Shown: in pieces, positions 1-8,226 of the stretch
Numbering within the stretch: position 1 is the stretch's first letter
How the letters are laid out: each line of letters opens with the position of its first letter
DNA from: Methanomassiliicoccales archaeon LGM-DZ1
Lineage (GTDB): Archaea > Thermoplasmatota > Thermoplasmata > Methanomassiliicoccales > Methanomethylophilaceae
Assembly: GCA_030168595.1 (NCBI GenBank)
Contig: CP115556.1
Location: forward strand, 1,674,001 to 1,738,000
Length of the DNA: 64,000 bases
Reading direction: 5' to 3'
Notes under the pieces: generated by a model
Databases searched by the model: none
Told to the model about the DNA's origin: nothing
Seen by the model: only the letters and a program-made list of their open reading frames with translations
Position numbers and translations under genes: made by a program

Positions 1-1
1 C

Positions 2-574
2 AAGGGCACCCGCATGGGCCCGATGGGGATCGAGAAGCCCATGCAGCCCATCGGCGGCGCGCCGGTGGTGTGGAGGGCGGTGAGCGCCATGCTGTCGGCG
101 GACGGCATCTCCCGCGTGGTGGTGTCGGTGAGCCACAACACTCCCGAGACCGAACGCTACCTGAACGGCATGGGGATAGAGACCATCAGGACCTCCGGCG
201 AGGACTTCATGATGGACCTGCATGACGCCTTCAGCGTTCTTGACGGGGATTACGTCATGACCTGCCCTTCCGACATGCCCCTGATAACCGACATCGCCGT
301 CGAGGAGGCCCTGAGGGCCTTCCGCCCGGAGATGGAGTCCATGATCGTGATGGTGGATGCCGGCCTGGTCCGCAGGATGGGCATAACCCCGTCGTACACC
401 AGGGAGATAGACGGGAAGGAATGGGTGGTGTCCGGCCTCTCGGTGATGGACAGGAAGGGCACGCTCGAGGGCAGGTACCTCAGGGAGCACTGCCTCCTGA
501 CCGATTGGCGCGAGCTCGCGGTGAACGTCAACACGCCTGCCGAGCTCGAGCTCGCGAGAAGCATAATCGGATGA
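2..574 (+). CDS. cobY: CobY-type adenosylcobinamide-phosphate guanylyltransferase (5' truncated)
   Basis: The reading frame is open at the left edge of the window, so the first residues, including the start of the nucleotide-binding loop, are missing. The visible N-terminus (KGTRMG followed by EKPM) is the tail of the G-x-G-T-R-M loop of MobA-like nucleotidyltransferases. CPSDMPLIT near residue 90 is the usual metal-binding segment. The length and the ending VNVNTPAELELA fit archaeal CobY, which transfers GMP from GTP to adenosylcobinamide phosphate in nucleotide-loop assembly of corrinoids. Corrinoid supply matters here because methylamine methyltransferases depend on it. A general MobA-like NTP transferase is the alternative. 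Confidence 0.72.
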   Translation, partial: KGTRMGPMGIEKPMQPIGGAPVVWRAVSAMLSADGISRVVVSVSHNTPETERYLNGMGIETIRTSGEDFMMDLHDAFSVLDGDYVMTCPSDMPLITDIAVEEALRAFRPEMESMIVMVDAGLVRRMGITPSYTREIDGKEWVVSGLSVMDRKGTLEGRYLREHCLLTDWRELAVNVNTPAELELARSIIG

Positions 575-603
575 CCGGGGGCGGCCGACGGCCGCCGGGC
601 CGG

Positions 604-3054
604 TCACTCTTCGCCGGTGTCCTCGAGCGCGGGGCTCTCGGACTTCTTGGACCTGCGCGCCTGGGTCTTCTTGGCGGACGCGGAGCCCTTCGCCGAGGGG
701 GACTTCCGGACCCTCTTCTTCTTGTCCGGGAGGACGACGGTGATGACCTTCCCCACCTTGCCGTCCGCGGCCTCGCTCTCATCCTTGTCCTTGGACGAGG
801 CGCGCTTCTTCCTGCGGGTGGGGCAGTCCATGTTGATGCACTCTTTCACGTTCCCCATCTGGATGATGGGCGCTCCGCACTCGGGGCAGGCCTCGCCGGT
901 GGGGGTTATGGTCCCCCTGGGCCTCAGCGGGTAGGTCTGTGTGCAGTTCGGCCACTCGGAGCATCCCGCGAACCTCTTGCCGGCGCGGGAGTAGGTGATC
1001 CTTATGGTGCCCTTCTTGCAGGTGGGGCAGAGACCCAGGTTGTTCTTCTCCGTGTTGGAGGGGCATTTCGGGTCGATGCACTGGAGGGAGGGGGGCATGC
1101 CCCTCCTTATCACCTTGATCTGCGCCAGGCCGCACACCGGGCAGACCGAATCGGTCATCTGGATCATCGCGCCCTTGGGGAGCGGATAGGCCCTCTTGCA
1201 CTCGGGGTACCCGTTGCAGCCTATGAAGTTCCCGTTCTTCGACTTCTTGACGGTCATGCTGTTGCCGCAGGACGGGCAGATGCCGACGAACTGCTGCTTC
1301 TTCAGGGCGGCCTTTATCTCGTCCCCGATGGCCTCGGACTCGGACTCGATCTTCACCGCCACCCCGTGGAGCATGTTCTGGGACTCGGAGACGACGTCCC
1401 CGAGCTCCCTCTCGCCGCTGGCGATGGAGATCATGTCCCTCTCGAGCTTGGCGGTCATCTCGGGCTCGGTGATGCCTCCGCCGTGGCGCTCCAGCGCCTT
1501 GGTGAGGGCGATCCCGGAGGCGGTCGGCACCAGGTAGTTGCCCTGGACGTAGTTCCTGGAGAACAGCTTCCCGATGATGTCGTGGCGGGTGGACTTGGTG
1601 CCGAGCTGCAGGCGGTCCATCTCCTGGATGAGCGAACCCTGGTTGTACCTGTACGGGGGCTTGGTCTGGGACTCGTCGTTGGAGATCCCCCTGACGTCCA
1701 CGGTGTCGCCGACGGCGAGCTCCGGGACCCTGGACTCGGCGGACCTGAGGTACTTCCCGTAGTACTTCTTCCAGCCCTTCTCCTTCTGAACGTACCCCTC
1801 GGCCGCGAAGGGTTCCCCTCCGACGTCGAGCTTCACTTTCGTGACCTCAGCCTGCGCGTTGGGGGCCAGGGTCGCCAGGAAGCGCCTGACGATTAGTTCG
1901 TAGAGCTTCCACTTGTCTCCTTTCATCTTCTTGGAGGAAGCAGCAGCTGTCGGGTAGATAGGCGGATGGTCCGTCGTCCTCCTCTTGCCGCGGGACGGGG
2001 AGATCTTCTCCTGCGCGAGGATCTCAGATGCTTCCTCCTTGAAGTCGTCCGATTCCTTCAGCCTCTCGAGGACTCCCCTGAGGCCGAGGGTCCTGGGATA
2101 CTCGGTGTTCTCGGTACGGGGATAGGATATGTATCCGCCGGTGTAGAGGTCCTCGGCGAGCTTCATGGCCGCAGAGGGCGGGATGCCGATCTTGTTGGCC
2201 TCGACCTGCATCATGGTGGTGTCGAACGGAGGGGGCCTGTACTCGTCCTTGAGCCCTTTCTCGTAGCTCGAGACGGTCGCCTCCTTGGCCGCGCTCGCCT
2301 TGGCGAAGATGGCGTCGGCCTCGTCCTTGTCGAAGATCTTGCCCTTCTCATGCTGCCCCTTGAAGGCCAGCATGCCGAAGCGCCCGTTGATCTCCCAGTA
2401 GGGCTGGGGGACGAAGTTCTCGATCTCCTCGTTCCTGTCCACGAGGAGCTTGAGCGTCGGGCTCTGGACGCGGCCGACGGACATGAAGTTCTTCCCTACC
2501 TGCCCTGCGGAGAGGGATATGAGGCGGGTGAGGACCGCTCCCCAGGACAGGTCGACGATCTGCCTCGCCTCGGCCGCGTCGGCGAGCTTGGCGTCGGGGT
2601 CCACCAGGTTCGAGAACGCCTGCGTGATCTCCCCCTTGGTCAGGGCGCTGAACTTGGCGCGCCTGACCTTGCTCATGTCGACGCCGGCGGCCTTGACGGT
2701 CTCCATGCCGATGAGCTCTCCTTCGCGGTCGTAGTCGGTCGCGATGATTATCTCGTCCGCTCCGGCGGACAGTTCGACGATCTTGCTGAGGATGGATTTC
2801 ACGCGCACGGTCTTGACCTGCGGCGCGCTGACGAGGTCCACCGGGGAAGTGGCCCTCCAATCGGAGTACTGCTCAGGGTAGTCGAGCTCCATGATGTGCC
2901 CGCGGAGGGACACGACATTGTAGTCGTCGCCGCCGGCAGTGAAGGTCAGGGAAGTGACCCCTCCGGCCGAAGCGGATTTCTGGGTGCCGTCCGAGAGAAT
3001 CGAGGCTATCCTGCGTGCCGCGTCTGCCTTCTCGGTGATGATCAGCTTCTTCAT
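604..3054 (-). CDS. topA: DNA topoisomerase I (type IA, archaeal)
   Basis: Single-strand passing topoisomerase that relaxes negative supercoils. The 816-residue protein starts with a TOPRIM domain (TEKADAAR; acidic motif ATDYDREGE near residues 105-113). It carries the type IA active-site tyrosine in ISYPRTE, Tyr311 by my count. The C-terminal part has four C4 zinc ribbons (starting CPSCG, CPVCG, CPTCK and CPECG), followed by a long Lys/Arg/Ser-rich tail likely to contact DNA. The start ATG follows directly from an AT-rich divergent intergenic region. Length and order of domains fit archaeal TopA. Confidence 0.95.
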   Translation of the reverse strand: MKKLIITEKADAARRIASILSDGTQKSASAGGVTSLTFTAGGDDYNVVSLRGHIMELDYPEQYSDWRATSPVDLVSAPQVKTVRVKSILSKIVELSAGADEIIIATDYDREGELIGMETVKAAGVDMSKVRRAKFSALTKGEITQAFSNLVDPDAKLADAAEARQIVDLSWGAVLTRLISLSAGQVGKNFMSVGRVQSPTLKLLVDRNEEIENFVPQPYWEINGRFGMLAFKGQHEKGKIFDKDEADAIFAKASAAKEATVSSYEKGLKDEYRPPPFDTTMMQVEANKIGIPPSAAMKLAEDLYTGGYISYPRTENTEYPRTLGLRGVLERLKESDDFKEEASEILAQEKISPSRGKRRTTDHPPIYPTAAASSKKMKGDKWKLYELIVRRFLATLAPNAQAEVTKVKLDVGGEPFAAEGYVQKEKGWKKYYGKYLRSAESRVPELAVGDTVDVRGISNDESQTKPPYRYNQGSLIQEMDRLQLGTKSTRHDIIGKLFSRNYVQGNYLVPTASGIALTKALERHGGGITEPEMTAKLERDMISIASGERELGDVVSESQNMLHGVAVKIESESEAIGDEIKAALKKQQFVGICPSCGNSMTVKKSKNGNFIGCNGYPECKRAYPLPKGAMIQMTDSVCPVCGLAQIKVIRRGMPPSLQCIDPKCPSNTEKNNLGLCPTCKKGTIRITYSRAGKRFAGCSEWPNCTQTYPLRPRGTITPTGEACPECGAPIIQMGNVKECINMDCPTRRKKRASSKDKDESEAADGKVGKVITVVLPDKKKRVRKSPSAKGSASAKKTQARRSKKSESPALEDTGEE

Positions 3055-3209
3055 CGGACCCCCGACAGAAGGGTCCGTATTTATGATGTGCGATTATTAT
3101 TATAAATTTAAAATAAAACCAGCAATGGCGGAACAGAGCACCTCGGAAGCATATTTGCCGAATCCATCAACAGTTTGCTTTATAATCGGAATCATGGTTC
3201 CCATTATGG

Positions 3210-3226
3210 ATGGATGTAACATCCAT
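3210..3226. repeat. 17-bp perfect palindrome spanning a start codon
   Basis: ATGGATGT and ACATCCAT flank one central A. The first three bases of the palindrome are the ATG of the gene at 3210. A TATA-like TTTATAAT lies about 30 bp upstream, so the palindrome should sit at the transcription start of a leaderless message. Autoregulation or start-site occlusion is possible; this is inference. Confidence 0.5.
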
Positions 3227-3773
3227 ATTAGAACGGATCAGGCGCCTCCCGGGAGTAAGGGAAGCGTTCGTCATGACCATGGACCTGAGGCTGCGCATCG
3301 AGGCCGAGGAAGGCAGGATACGCGCGACAGGTGGCATGCTGTACGTCAACCGCGGGATGGAGGCCTGCCGCGATGCCGAGGTGCAGATTTGCGTGCTCTC
3401 GGACGGCTTCATAACCAACCCGGGGCCGTTCAGGATGGCGATGGAGGACGAGTACGGGAACGTATGCGGGCATGACGCCTGCAGGTCGAACCCGGTCTAC
3501 CTGCACGAGAACCCGATGTGGGTGGACGACGATTTCGTGATGTACCCCGATGTGATGCTGAAGAGCGAGCCGCGGATATCGATCATGCCTCAGAAGGTCG
3601 ATTTCCTGGAGGAGGACGGTTTCCGCTGCACCGCCTATCTGCCGGCGCTCACCGCGGACCATATCCTCAAGGAGGCCTCAGGCGGGGACCCCGATTCAGG
3701 TTTCGTGAGCACGGTCATCGGCCTGTTCCCGGTCACCGAAAAATACAGGCACTTCGCTATTCCCTCCTCATGA
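3210..3773 (+). CDS. Hypothetical protein, tandem paralogue A
   Basis: I do not recognise a family. The 187-residue soluble protein has no signal peptide or membrane segment. It shares a layout with the next gene: an N-terminal short helix (RRLPGVREAFV against RALPNMIKCLV), a central MEDEYGNVCG against MEDPDGNIVG, a WVDDDFVMYPDVM against WLSDDFWMSPTAM segment, and a similar C-terminal helix. The two therefore look like a tandem duplication that has diverged. The gene overlaps its partner by ATGA, which implies translational coupling. A TATA-like element about 30 bp upstream suggests a leaderless message. Confidence 0.75.
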   Translation: MDVTSILERIRRLPGVREAFVMTMDLRLRIEAEEGRIRATGGMLYVNRGMEACRDAEVQICVLSDGFITNPGPFRMAMEDEYGNVCGHDACRSNPVYLHENPMWVDDDFVMYPDVMLKSEPRISIMPQKVDFLEEDGFRCTAYLPALTADHILKEASGGDPDSGFVSTVIGLFPVTEKYRHFAIPSS

Positions 3774-4300
3774 ACGAGGAAACGGTCCTCGCAGAGCTCC
3801 GCGCCCTGCCCAACATGATCAAATGCCTTGTCCCGGACAGGGAGGACCTCGAGCGGGTCTTCGGCGAGGAGGCCGAGTCCAAGACGTCGTCCGGCATGCC
3901 CCTCGACAACCGCGCCCTGACCGAATGCATGGACAGGGGCAGCCACATCTTCGCCGTCTTCAGGGGCGAATTCGACCCCATCCCCTACGTATCAGTTCAG
4001 ATGGAGGATCCAGACGGGAACATCGTCGGTCAGCAGATACCCATCTCCGAGAGGCCGAGGTACGAAGGCAGGGAAGACCTGGTATGGCTGTCGGACGACT
4101 TCTGGATGTCCCCGACGGCGATGGGAGGCGAGATAAAAGTGGTCCTCGTCCCCCAGCACCTCACGGTCATCGGCGGAGGCGACGGCGCCTCCGACCCGGT
4201 GGCCATGTACCCATCTCCTCCGGCGGACCGCATTGTGAGGGAGGTCCTCGGCGTCGGGGACGACCCGTCGACGGCCACGGCGGTCATAGGGTACAATTGA
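3770..4300 (+). CDS. Hypothetical protein, tandem paralogue B
   Basis: A 176-residue soluble protein of unknown function. The start ATG overlaps the stop of the preceding gene (ATGA). Compared with paralogue A it has an extra segment after the first helix (DREDLERVFGEEAESK), and it keeps the MEDPDGNIVG and WLSDDFWMSPTAM segments. No catalytic motif is apparent. The pair may act as a heteromer because they are coupled and of similar size; that is inference only. Confidence 0.75.
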   Translation: MNEETVLAELRALPNMIKCLVPDREDLERVFGEEAESKTSSGMPLDNRALTECMDRGSHIFAVFRGEFDPIPYVSVQMEDPDGNIVGQQIPISERPRYEGREDLVWLSDDFWMSPTAMGGEIKVVLVPQHLTVIGGGDGASDPVAMYPSPPADRIVREVLGVGDDPSTATAVIGYN

Positions 4301-4351
4301 AAAATCCCGGACGGCCTCTCGGACCGGCCCGGCAGGGTATGCGCCGGCCGG

Positions 4352-4795
4352 TCAGTCTTTCCTGAGCCCAACGTAATGCATATGGCCGGTGGTCTTGGAG
4401 GCCATCGTGAGCTTGCACCTCTGCACGCCTTTGATGGACCCGATGTCATCGCTCAGGCGCTTGAGGTCACCGAGCTTTCCCTCGACGGCTATGATCTCCA
4501 TGCAGATTTCGGGGTTCAGGTGCATGTGTATGGTGGTGTAGATGTTCTGGTTCGCGCCGTGCTCCATTTCGGTGAGCTTCTCGGTGAGGCCGGTAACCTC
4601 GTGGTTGTACACCATGGTGATGACCCCGCAGACGAGCTCATTCTCGTTCTTCCAATCAGTTTCAGCGAGGGAATCCCTCACCAGGTCGCGGATGGCCTCG
4701 GACCTGCTGACATATCCTTTCTTCGCGATGATTTTGTCGAACTCCGCCAGGAGGTCCGGCTCCAGGGAAACGCCTATGCGCGTAACACCTTCCAT
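4352..4795 (-). CDS. nikR: NikR-type nickel-responsive regulator
   Basis: A 147-residue ribbon-helix-helix plus ACT-domain transcription factor that binds DNA when loaded with Ni(II). The N-terminal RHH is RIGVSLEPDLLAEFD followed by SRSEAIRDLVRDSL. The four square-planar nickel ligands of NikR are present: His79, His90, His92 and Cys98, in EMEHG and HMHLNPEIC. Nickel control makes sense for a methanogen that needs nickel for F430 and [NiFe] hydrogenase; HypA/HypD lie 3 kb away. It is divergent from the next gene across a 126-bp AT-rich region that contains the palindrome TGCATTTATGCA (4828-4839), a possible autoregulatory site. Confidence 0.93.
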   Translation of the reverse strand: MEGVTRIGVSLEPDLLAEFDKIIAKKGYVSRSEAIRDLVRDSLAETDWKNENELVCGVITMVYNHEVTGLTEKLTEMEHGANQNIYTTIHMHLNPEICMEIIAVEGKLGDLKRLSDDIGSIKGVQRCKLTMASKTTGHMHYVGLRKD

Positions 4796-4921
4796 GCTCC
4801 GTCATCTTCATGCGGCTTAATAAAAGTTGCATTTATGCATACTAACAGGATACGAATATGTTTATCGAGTATCACTAAGCGCATAACCAACTATAAAGGC
4901 GACAGGCCGATTACCTGGGCG

Positions 4922-5716
4922 ATGAGCGAATTATCCAAACGCACTGCGGAACTCCTGGACGCTTCGGCCGCCAGGCTCTTCAAAGGCCGCGATGTCGCCG
5001 TGGCCTTCTCCGGAGGCATAGACTCGGGCATCGTCGCCGCCCTGGCGGTCAGGCATGCCTCCTCCGTCCGCCTGTACACCGCCGGGACCGAGGGGTCGCA
5101 TGACATCGCGGCCGCCCGCGAGATCGCCCCGCAGATCGGCGCGGAGCTCTCGGAGATCGCCGTCCGCGAATCCGACATCCCGGACATCCTGAGGGAGGTC
5201 ATGCGCCTGACGGGCAGCGATTCCCCCATGATGCTCTCGTTCGAGCTCCCCCTGTTCTGCGTCCTCAGGTCATGCGGCGAGGGTTTCGTCGCCGGAGGGC
5301 AGGGGTCCGACGAGCAGTTCGGCGGATACAGCAAGTACGCCGGCAAAGGGGCCGCCGCCATGCGCGAGGAGATGGCCACGGACATGGGGAGGCTCTTCAG
5401 GGAGACCCGCCCCGCCGAGGCGAGGATGGCGCAGGGGTTCGGGAAGGAGATACTGTACCCGTACCTCGACAGGGACCTGGTGGCGTTCATGAGAAGCGCC
5501 CCGGACAGCGAGATACTGCCGACGGCCGAGGGGGAGAGAAAGATGCTCCTCTCCGCCGCCGCCCGCGACCTCGGCCTGCCGTTCCTGGCCGACCGCCCCA
5601 AGAAGGCCGCCCAGTACGGGTCCGGCACCATGGACGCCGTCAGGCGCATCTGCAAGAAGCGCGGCATAACGTTCAGCCAGCTGGTGTCGCAGCTGAGGAA
5701 AGACCTGGACGGATGA
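4922..5716 (+). CDS. Asparagine synthase-like PP-loop ATPase
   Basis: A 264-residue ATP-pyrophosphatase domain protein. The PP-loop SGGIDSG sits near residues 31-37, and a GGQGSDEQFGGY motif like that of asparagine synthetase C-terminal domains is seen near residue 125. The glutaminase (class II amidotransferase) domain of AsnB is missing, so any ammonia must come from elsewhere or the substrate differs. I chose MSELSKRT as the start because the sequence upstream in frame does not look protein-coding, and a TATA-like ACTATAAAGG lies about 30 bp upstream. The real substrate is unknown. Confidence 0.8.
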   Translation: MSELSKRTAELLDASAARLFKGRDVAVAFSGGIDSGIVAALAVRHASSVRLYTAGTEGSHDIAAAREIAPQIGAELSEIAVRESDIPDILREVMRLTGSDSPMMLSFELPLFCVLRSCGEGFVAGGQGSDEQFGGYSKYAGKGAAAMREEMATDMGRLFRETRPAEARMAQGFGKEILYPYLDRDLVAFMRSAPDSEILPTAEGERKMLLSAAARDLGLPFLADRPKKAAQYGSGTMDAVRRICKKRGITFSQLVSQLRKDLDG

Positions 5717-5725
5717 GGCGGCGCG

Positions 5726-7000
5726 ATGAGATTCATGACTCCGGAGGAGAGGAAGGAGCTCGACCTGAAGTGGCTGGCCGGGCTGCAGATGCACGGCATA
5801 AAGCTGGGCCTGGAGAACATAACGGAGCTGCTGAGGAAGCTCGGCAATCCGCAGAGGACCTATCCCTGCATCCACGTGGCCGGATCGGACGGCAAGGGCT
5901 CGACATGCGAGATCATCGCCTCGGTGCTGGAGAAGTCCGGGTTCCGCGTCGGCCTCTACACCTCCCCGGAGGTGCTGGATTTCCGGGAGAGGATCGCCGT
6001 GAACGGCGAGCCCATCTCTGAGGACGAGGAGGCGCGCCTGTGCGGCCGCCTGAAGCACGAATGCGACGACATGGCGGAGAGCGGCCGGCAGTGCACGTTC
6101 TTCGAGGTCACCACGGCCATGGCGATGATGCACTTCCGCGATGAGAAGGTCGATATCGCCGTGTTCGAGGTGGGCATGGGCGGAAGGTTCGACGCCACCA
6201 ACGTCGTGACTCCCCTGGTCTCGGTCATAAGCAACATCAGTCTGGAGCACACCGAGTACCTCGGGGACACCATAGAGAAGATAGCATTCGAGAAGGCCGG
6301 CATAATAAAGGAGGGCGTGCCCTGCGTCACCATCAATCCGGAGCCTGCCCTCGGCGTGATCAGGAAGAGGGCGGAGGAGATGCACGCTCCCCTGACGGCC
6401 GTCGATCCGGAGAAGATCCGCGTGACCAAGAGCACGGAGAAAGGGCCGGAGTTCTCCTATGAAGGGAAGGATTGCTTTGTCTCGATCCCGGGGAGGAACG
6501 AGGCCCGGAACGCCTGTCTGGCACTTGAGGCCCTGAAGCTCATGCCGGGATACCGGGAGAAGATAGAGCAGCATGTTCAGGAGGGCATGGCGTCCGCCCG
6601 CTGGCCCTGCCGCCTGGAGCGCAGGGGCAGGTACATCATCGACGTCACCCACACACGCGCCGGCGCCGACGGGCTTGCCAAGGATGTGTCGGAGATCTAC
6701 GGCAGGGTCGTCACCGTGTTCGGGATCCTGAAGGACAAAGACGCCCCGGACATCGCGGCCGACATAGCATCGTTCTCGTCGGCCATCGTGGTGACGCAGC
6801 CGGAGGGCCCCCGCGCAAGGCCTGCGGAGGACACCTGGCACATTGTCAAAAAGGTCTTCCCGGCGGCCGAGATGAGGCCCACTGTGGCGGAGGCAGTTGC
6901 GAGGGCGGAGGAGATCGCCGGGGAGGATGTCCCGATCCTCATCACCGGCTCGTTCCGGATGGCGGAGGCGTTCCTGAGATGCAGGAAAATGCAGTTGTGA
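5726..7000 (+). CDS. folC: FolC-type folylpolyglutamate/dihydrofolate synthase (Mur ligase family)
   Basis: A 424-residue Mur-ligase fold protein. HVAGSDGKGST (near residue 51) is the P-loop, next to the family's TSPEVLDFRERI block, and FEVGMGGRFDATNV follows, all typical of FolC. It would join glutamate to a folate or related pterin; in methanogens the substrate could instead be a tetrahydromethanopterin-type or other carboxylate. It starts 9 bp after the preceding gene and overlaps nth by 22 bp, so the three probably form one operon. The pterin substrate is not decided by the sequence. Confidence 0.85.
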   Translation: MRFMTPEERKELDLKWLAGLQMHGIKLGLENITELLRKLGNPQRTYPCIHVAGSDGKGSTCEIIASVLEKSGFRVGLYTSPEVLDFRERIAVNGEPISEDEEARLCGRLKHECDDMAESGRQCTFFEVTTAMAMMHFRDEKVDIAVFEVGMGGRFDATNVVTPLVSVISNISLEHTEYLGDTIEKIAFEKAGIIKEGVPCVTINPEPALGVIRKRAEEMHAPLTAVDPEKIRVTKSTEKGPEFSYEGKDCFVSIPGRNEARNACLALEALKLMPGYREKIEQHVQEGMASARWPCRLERRGRYIIDVTHTRAGADGLAKDVSEIYGRVVTVFGILKDKDAPDIAADIASFSSAIVVTQPEGPRARPAEDTWHIVKKVFPAAEMRPTVAEAVARAEEIAGEDVPILITGSFRMAEAFLRCRKMQL

Positions 7001-7659
7001 CCGCCCTCGACCGCATGGCCGAGGTCTACACCGGGGGCGCCTATCCCGGGAGGAACTCCGAAGGGCTCAACCCTGAATGGCCCCCGGACCCGTTCCACGT
7101 GCTCATCGCCACCATACTGTCCCAGAGGACCAAGGACGACAACACGAGGAAGGCCTCCGACGCCCTGTTCTCGAAGTACCCCACTCTCGATGATGTTGCT
7201 TCCGCCGACCCGGGCGACGTCGCGACGCTCATCCGCCCCGCAGGGTTCCCCAACCAGAAGTCGAAGGCGATCGTGGAGTGCTGCAGGGAGATCCGCAGCA
7301 GGTACGGCGGGAAGGTGCCGGAATCCACCGAGGAGCTGTGCTCCCTGCCGATGGTCGGGAGGAAGACGGCCGCCTGCGTCCAAAGCTACGCCATGGGCAT
7401 CCCGGCGGTGTGCGTGGACACCCATGTGCACAGGATTTCCAACCTGATGGGCCTGGTGCACACCAAGACGCCGGAGGAGACCGAGTACGCCCTCATGGAG
7501 ATCACCCCGAAGGAGAGGTGGGCGGATATCAACAGGTACTTCGTCCGCCACGGCCAGGTGGTCTGCCTGCCGAACCATCCGCACTGCGACAGGTGCATGG
7601 TCCGCGACCTGTGCGAGTTCGGCTCCGGACAGGGGAAACAGGGCGGCAGGCGGCCGTGA
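6979..7659 (+). CDS. nth: Endonuclease III (DNA glycosylase/AP lyase)
   Basis: A base-excision repair enzyme acting on oxidised pyrimidines. The 226-residue protein has the helix-hairpin-helix LPMVGRKTA with the catalytic lysine, the catalytic aspartate in VDTHVHR, and the [4Fe-4S] ligands in the spacing C-x6-C-x2-C-x5-C (CLPNHPHC then DRC and MVRDLC). The ATG overlaps the end of folC. A second in-frame start does not exist close by, so the overlap is likely real. Confidence 0.95.
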   Translation: MQENAVVTALDRMAEVYTGGAYPGRNSEGLNPEWPPDPFHVLIATILSQRTKDDNTRKASDALFSKYPTLDDVASADPGDVATLIRPAGFPNQKSKAIVECCREIRSRYGGKVPESTEELCSLPMVGRKTAACVQSYAMGIPAVCVDTHVHRISNLMGLVHTKTPEETEYALMEITPKERWADINRYFVRHGQVVCLPNHPHCDRCMVRDLCEFGSGQGKQGGRRP

Positions 7660-7718
7660 CGGGCCGGGAGCGCGGCCCCGGCCATGCATCGTCCTGGCTC
7701 CGCGGCGCTGACAGATGC

Positions 7719-7730
7719 GCACGCGCGTGC
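7719..7730. promoter_or_regulatory. 12-bp perfect palindrome upstream of the hypA TATA box
   Basis: GCACGCGCGTGC reads the same on both strands and ends a few bases before the TATA-like TTTTTAAT at about 7738-7745. The hypA ATG is about 26 bp downstream of that TATA, so the message is probably leaderless. The palindrome is where an upstream-binding regulator would sit; its identity is unknown. Confidence 0.4.
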
Positions 7731-7767
7731 GTTATCGTTTTTAATCCAATCCGCCATCCGCATAAGA

Positions 7768-8226
7768 ATGCACGAGGCCACAGTCATCGCGAACATCGTC
7801 GACGCCGTCCTGGAGGAGCTGGGGAAGCACAAGGTCAAGAAGGTCAACTCGGTGACCATGGTTGTGGGCGACCTCACCGAGCTGGGCTACGAGCAGATGG
7901 AGTTCGCTTGGGGGGTCCTCACCGAGAACAATATCCTGAAGGGCTCCAAGATAATCTTCGAGCCTGAGAAGATCGTCGTCAGGTGCAAGGACCCGGCCTG
8001 CGGGTTCGAGGGACCGTGCAAGGAGATCGACATGGGGGAGGACACCTACGAGCACAACATCCCCGTCCTGAGCTGCCCGGTCTGCGGCGGCGGGGTCGAG
8101 GTCGTGCAGGGCATGGCCTGCCGCATCAAGAGCCTCGATGTCGATCTGGAAGAGGAGGAAAACCGATGTTCAATTACAGGGACGCAGCGACGGCCAAGAA
8201 GATCGTCGAGAAGACGAAGGAGCTAG
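7768..8226 (+). CDS. hypA: HypA-type [NiFe] hydrogenase nickel-insertion protein
   Basis: A nickel metallochaperone for hydrogenase maturation. The N-terminus MHEATVIANIV carries the nickel-binding Met1-His2 motif of HypA, and the zinc site is built from CKDPAC and CPVC. The expected end of HypA is near LDVDLEEEE, but no stop follows there. The frame runs on for about 20 basic residues inside hypD and ends in TAG at 8224-8226, giving a 61-bp overlap. If UAG is sense in this organism the protein would add Pyl-Ala and end at TGA 8230-8232. The tail is unlikely to be conserved. ATG lies about 26 bp after a TATA-like element. Confidence 0.88.
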   Translation: MHEATVIANIVDAVLEELGKHKVKKVNSVTMVVGDLTELGYEQMEFAWGVLTENNILKGSKIIFEPEKIVVRCKDPACGFEGPCKEIDMGEDTYEHNIPVLSCPVCGGGVEVVQGMACRIKSLDVDLEEEENRCSITGTQRRPRRSSRRRRS

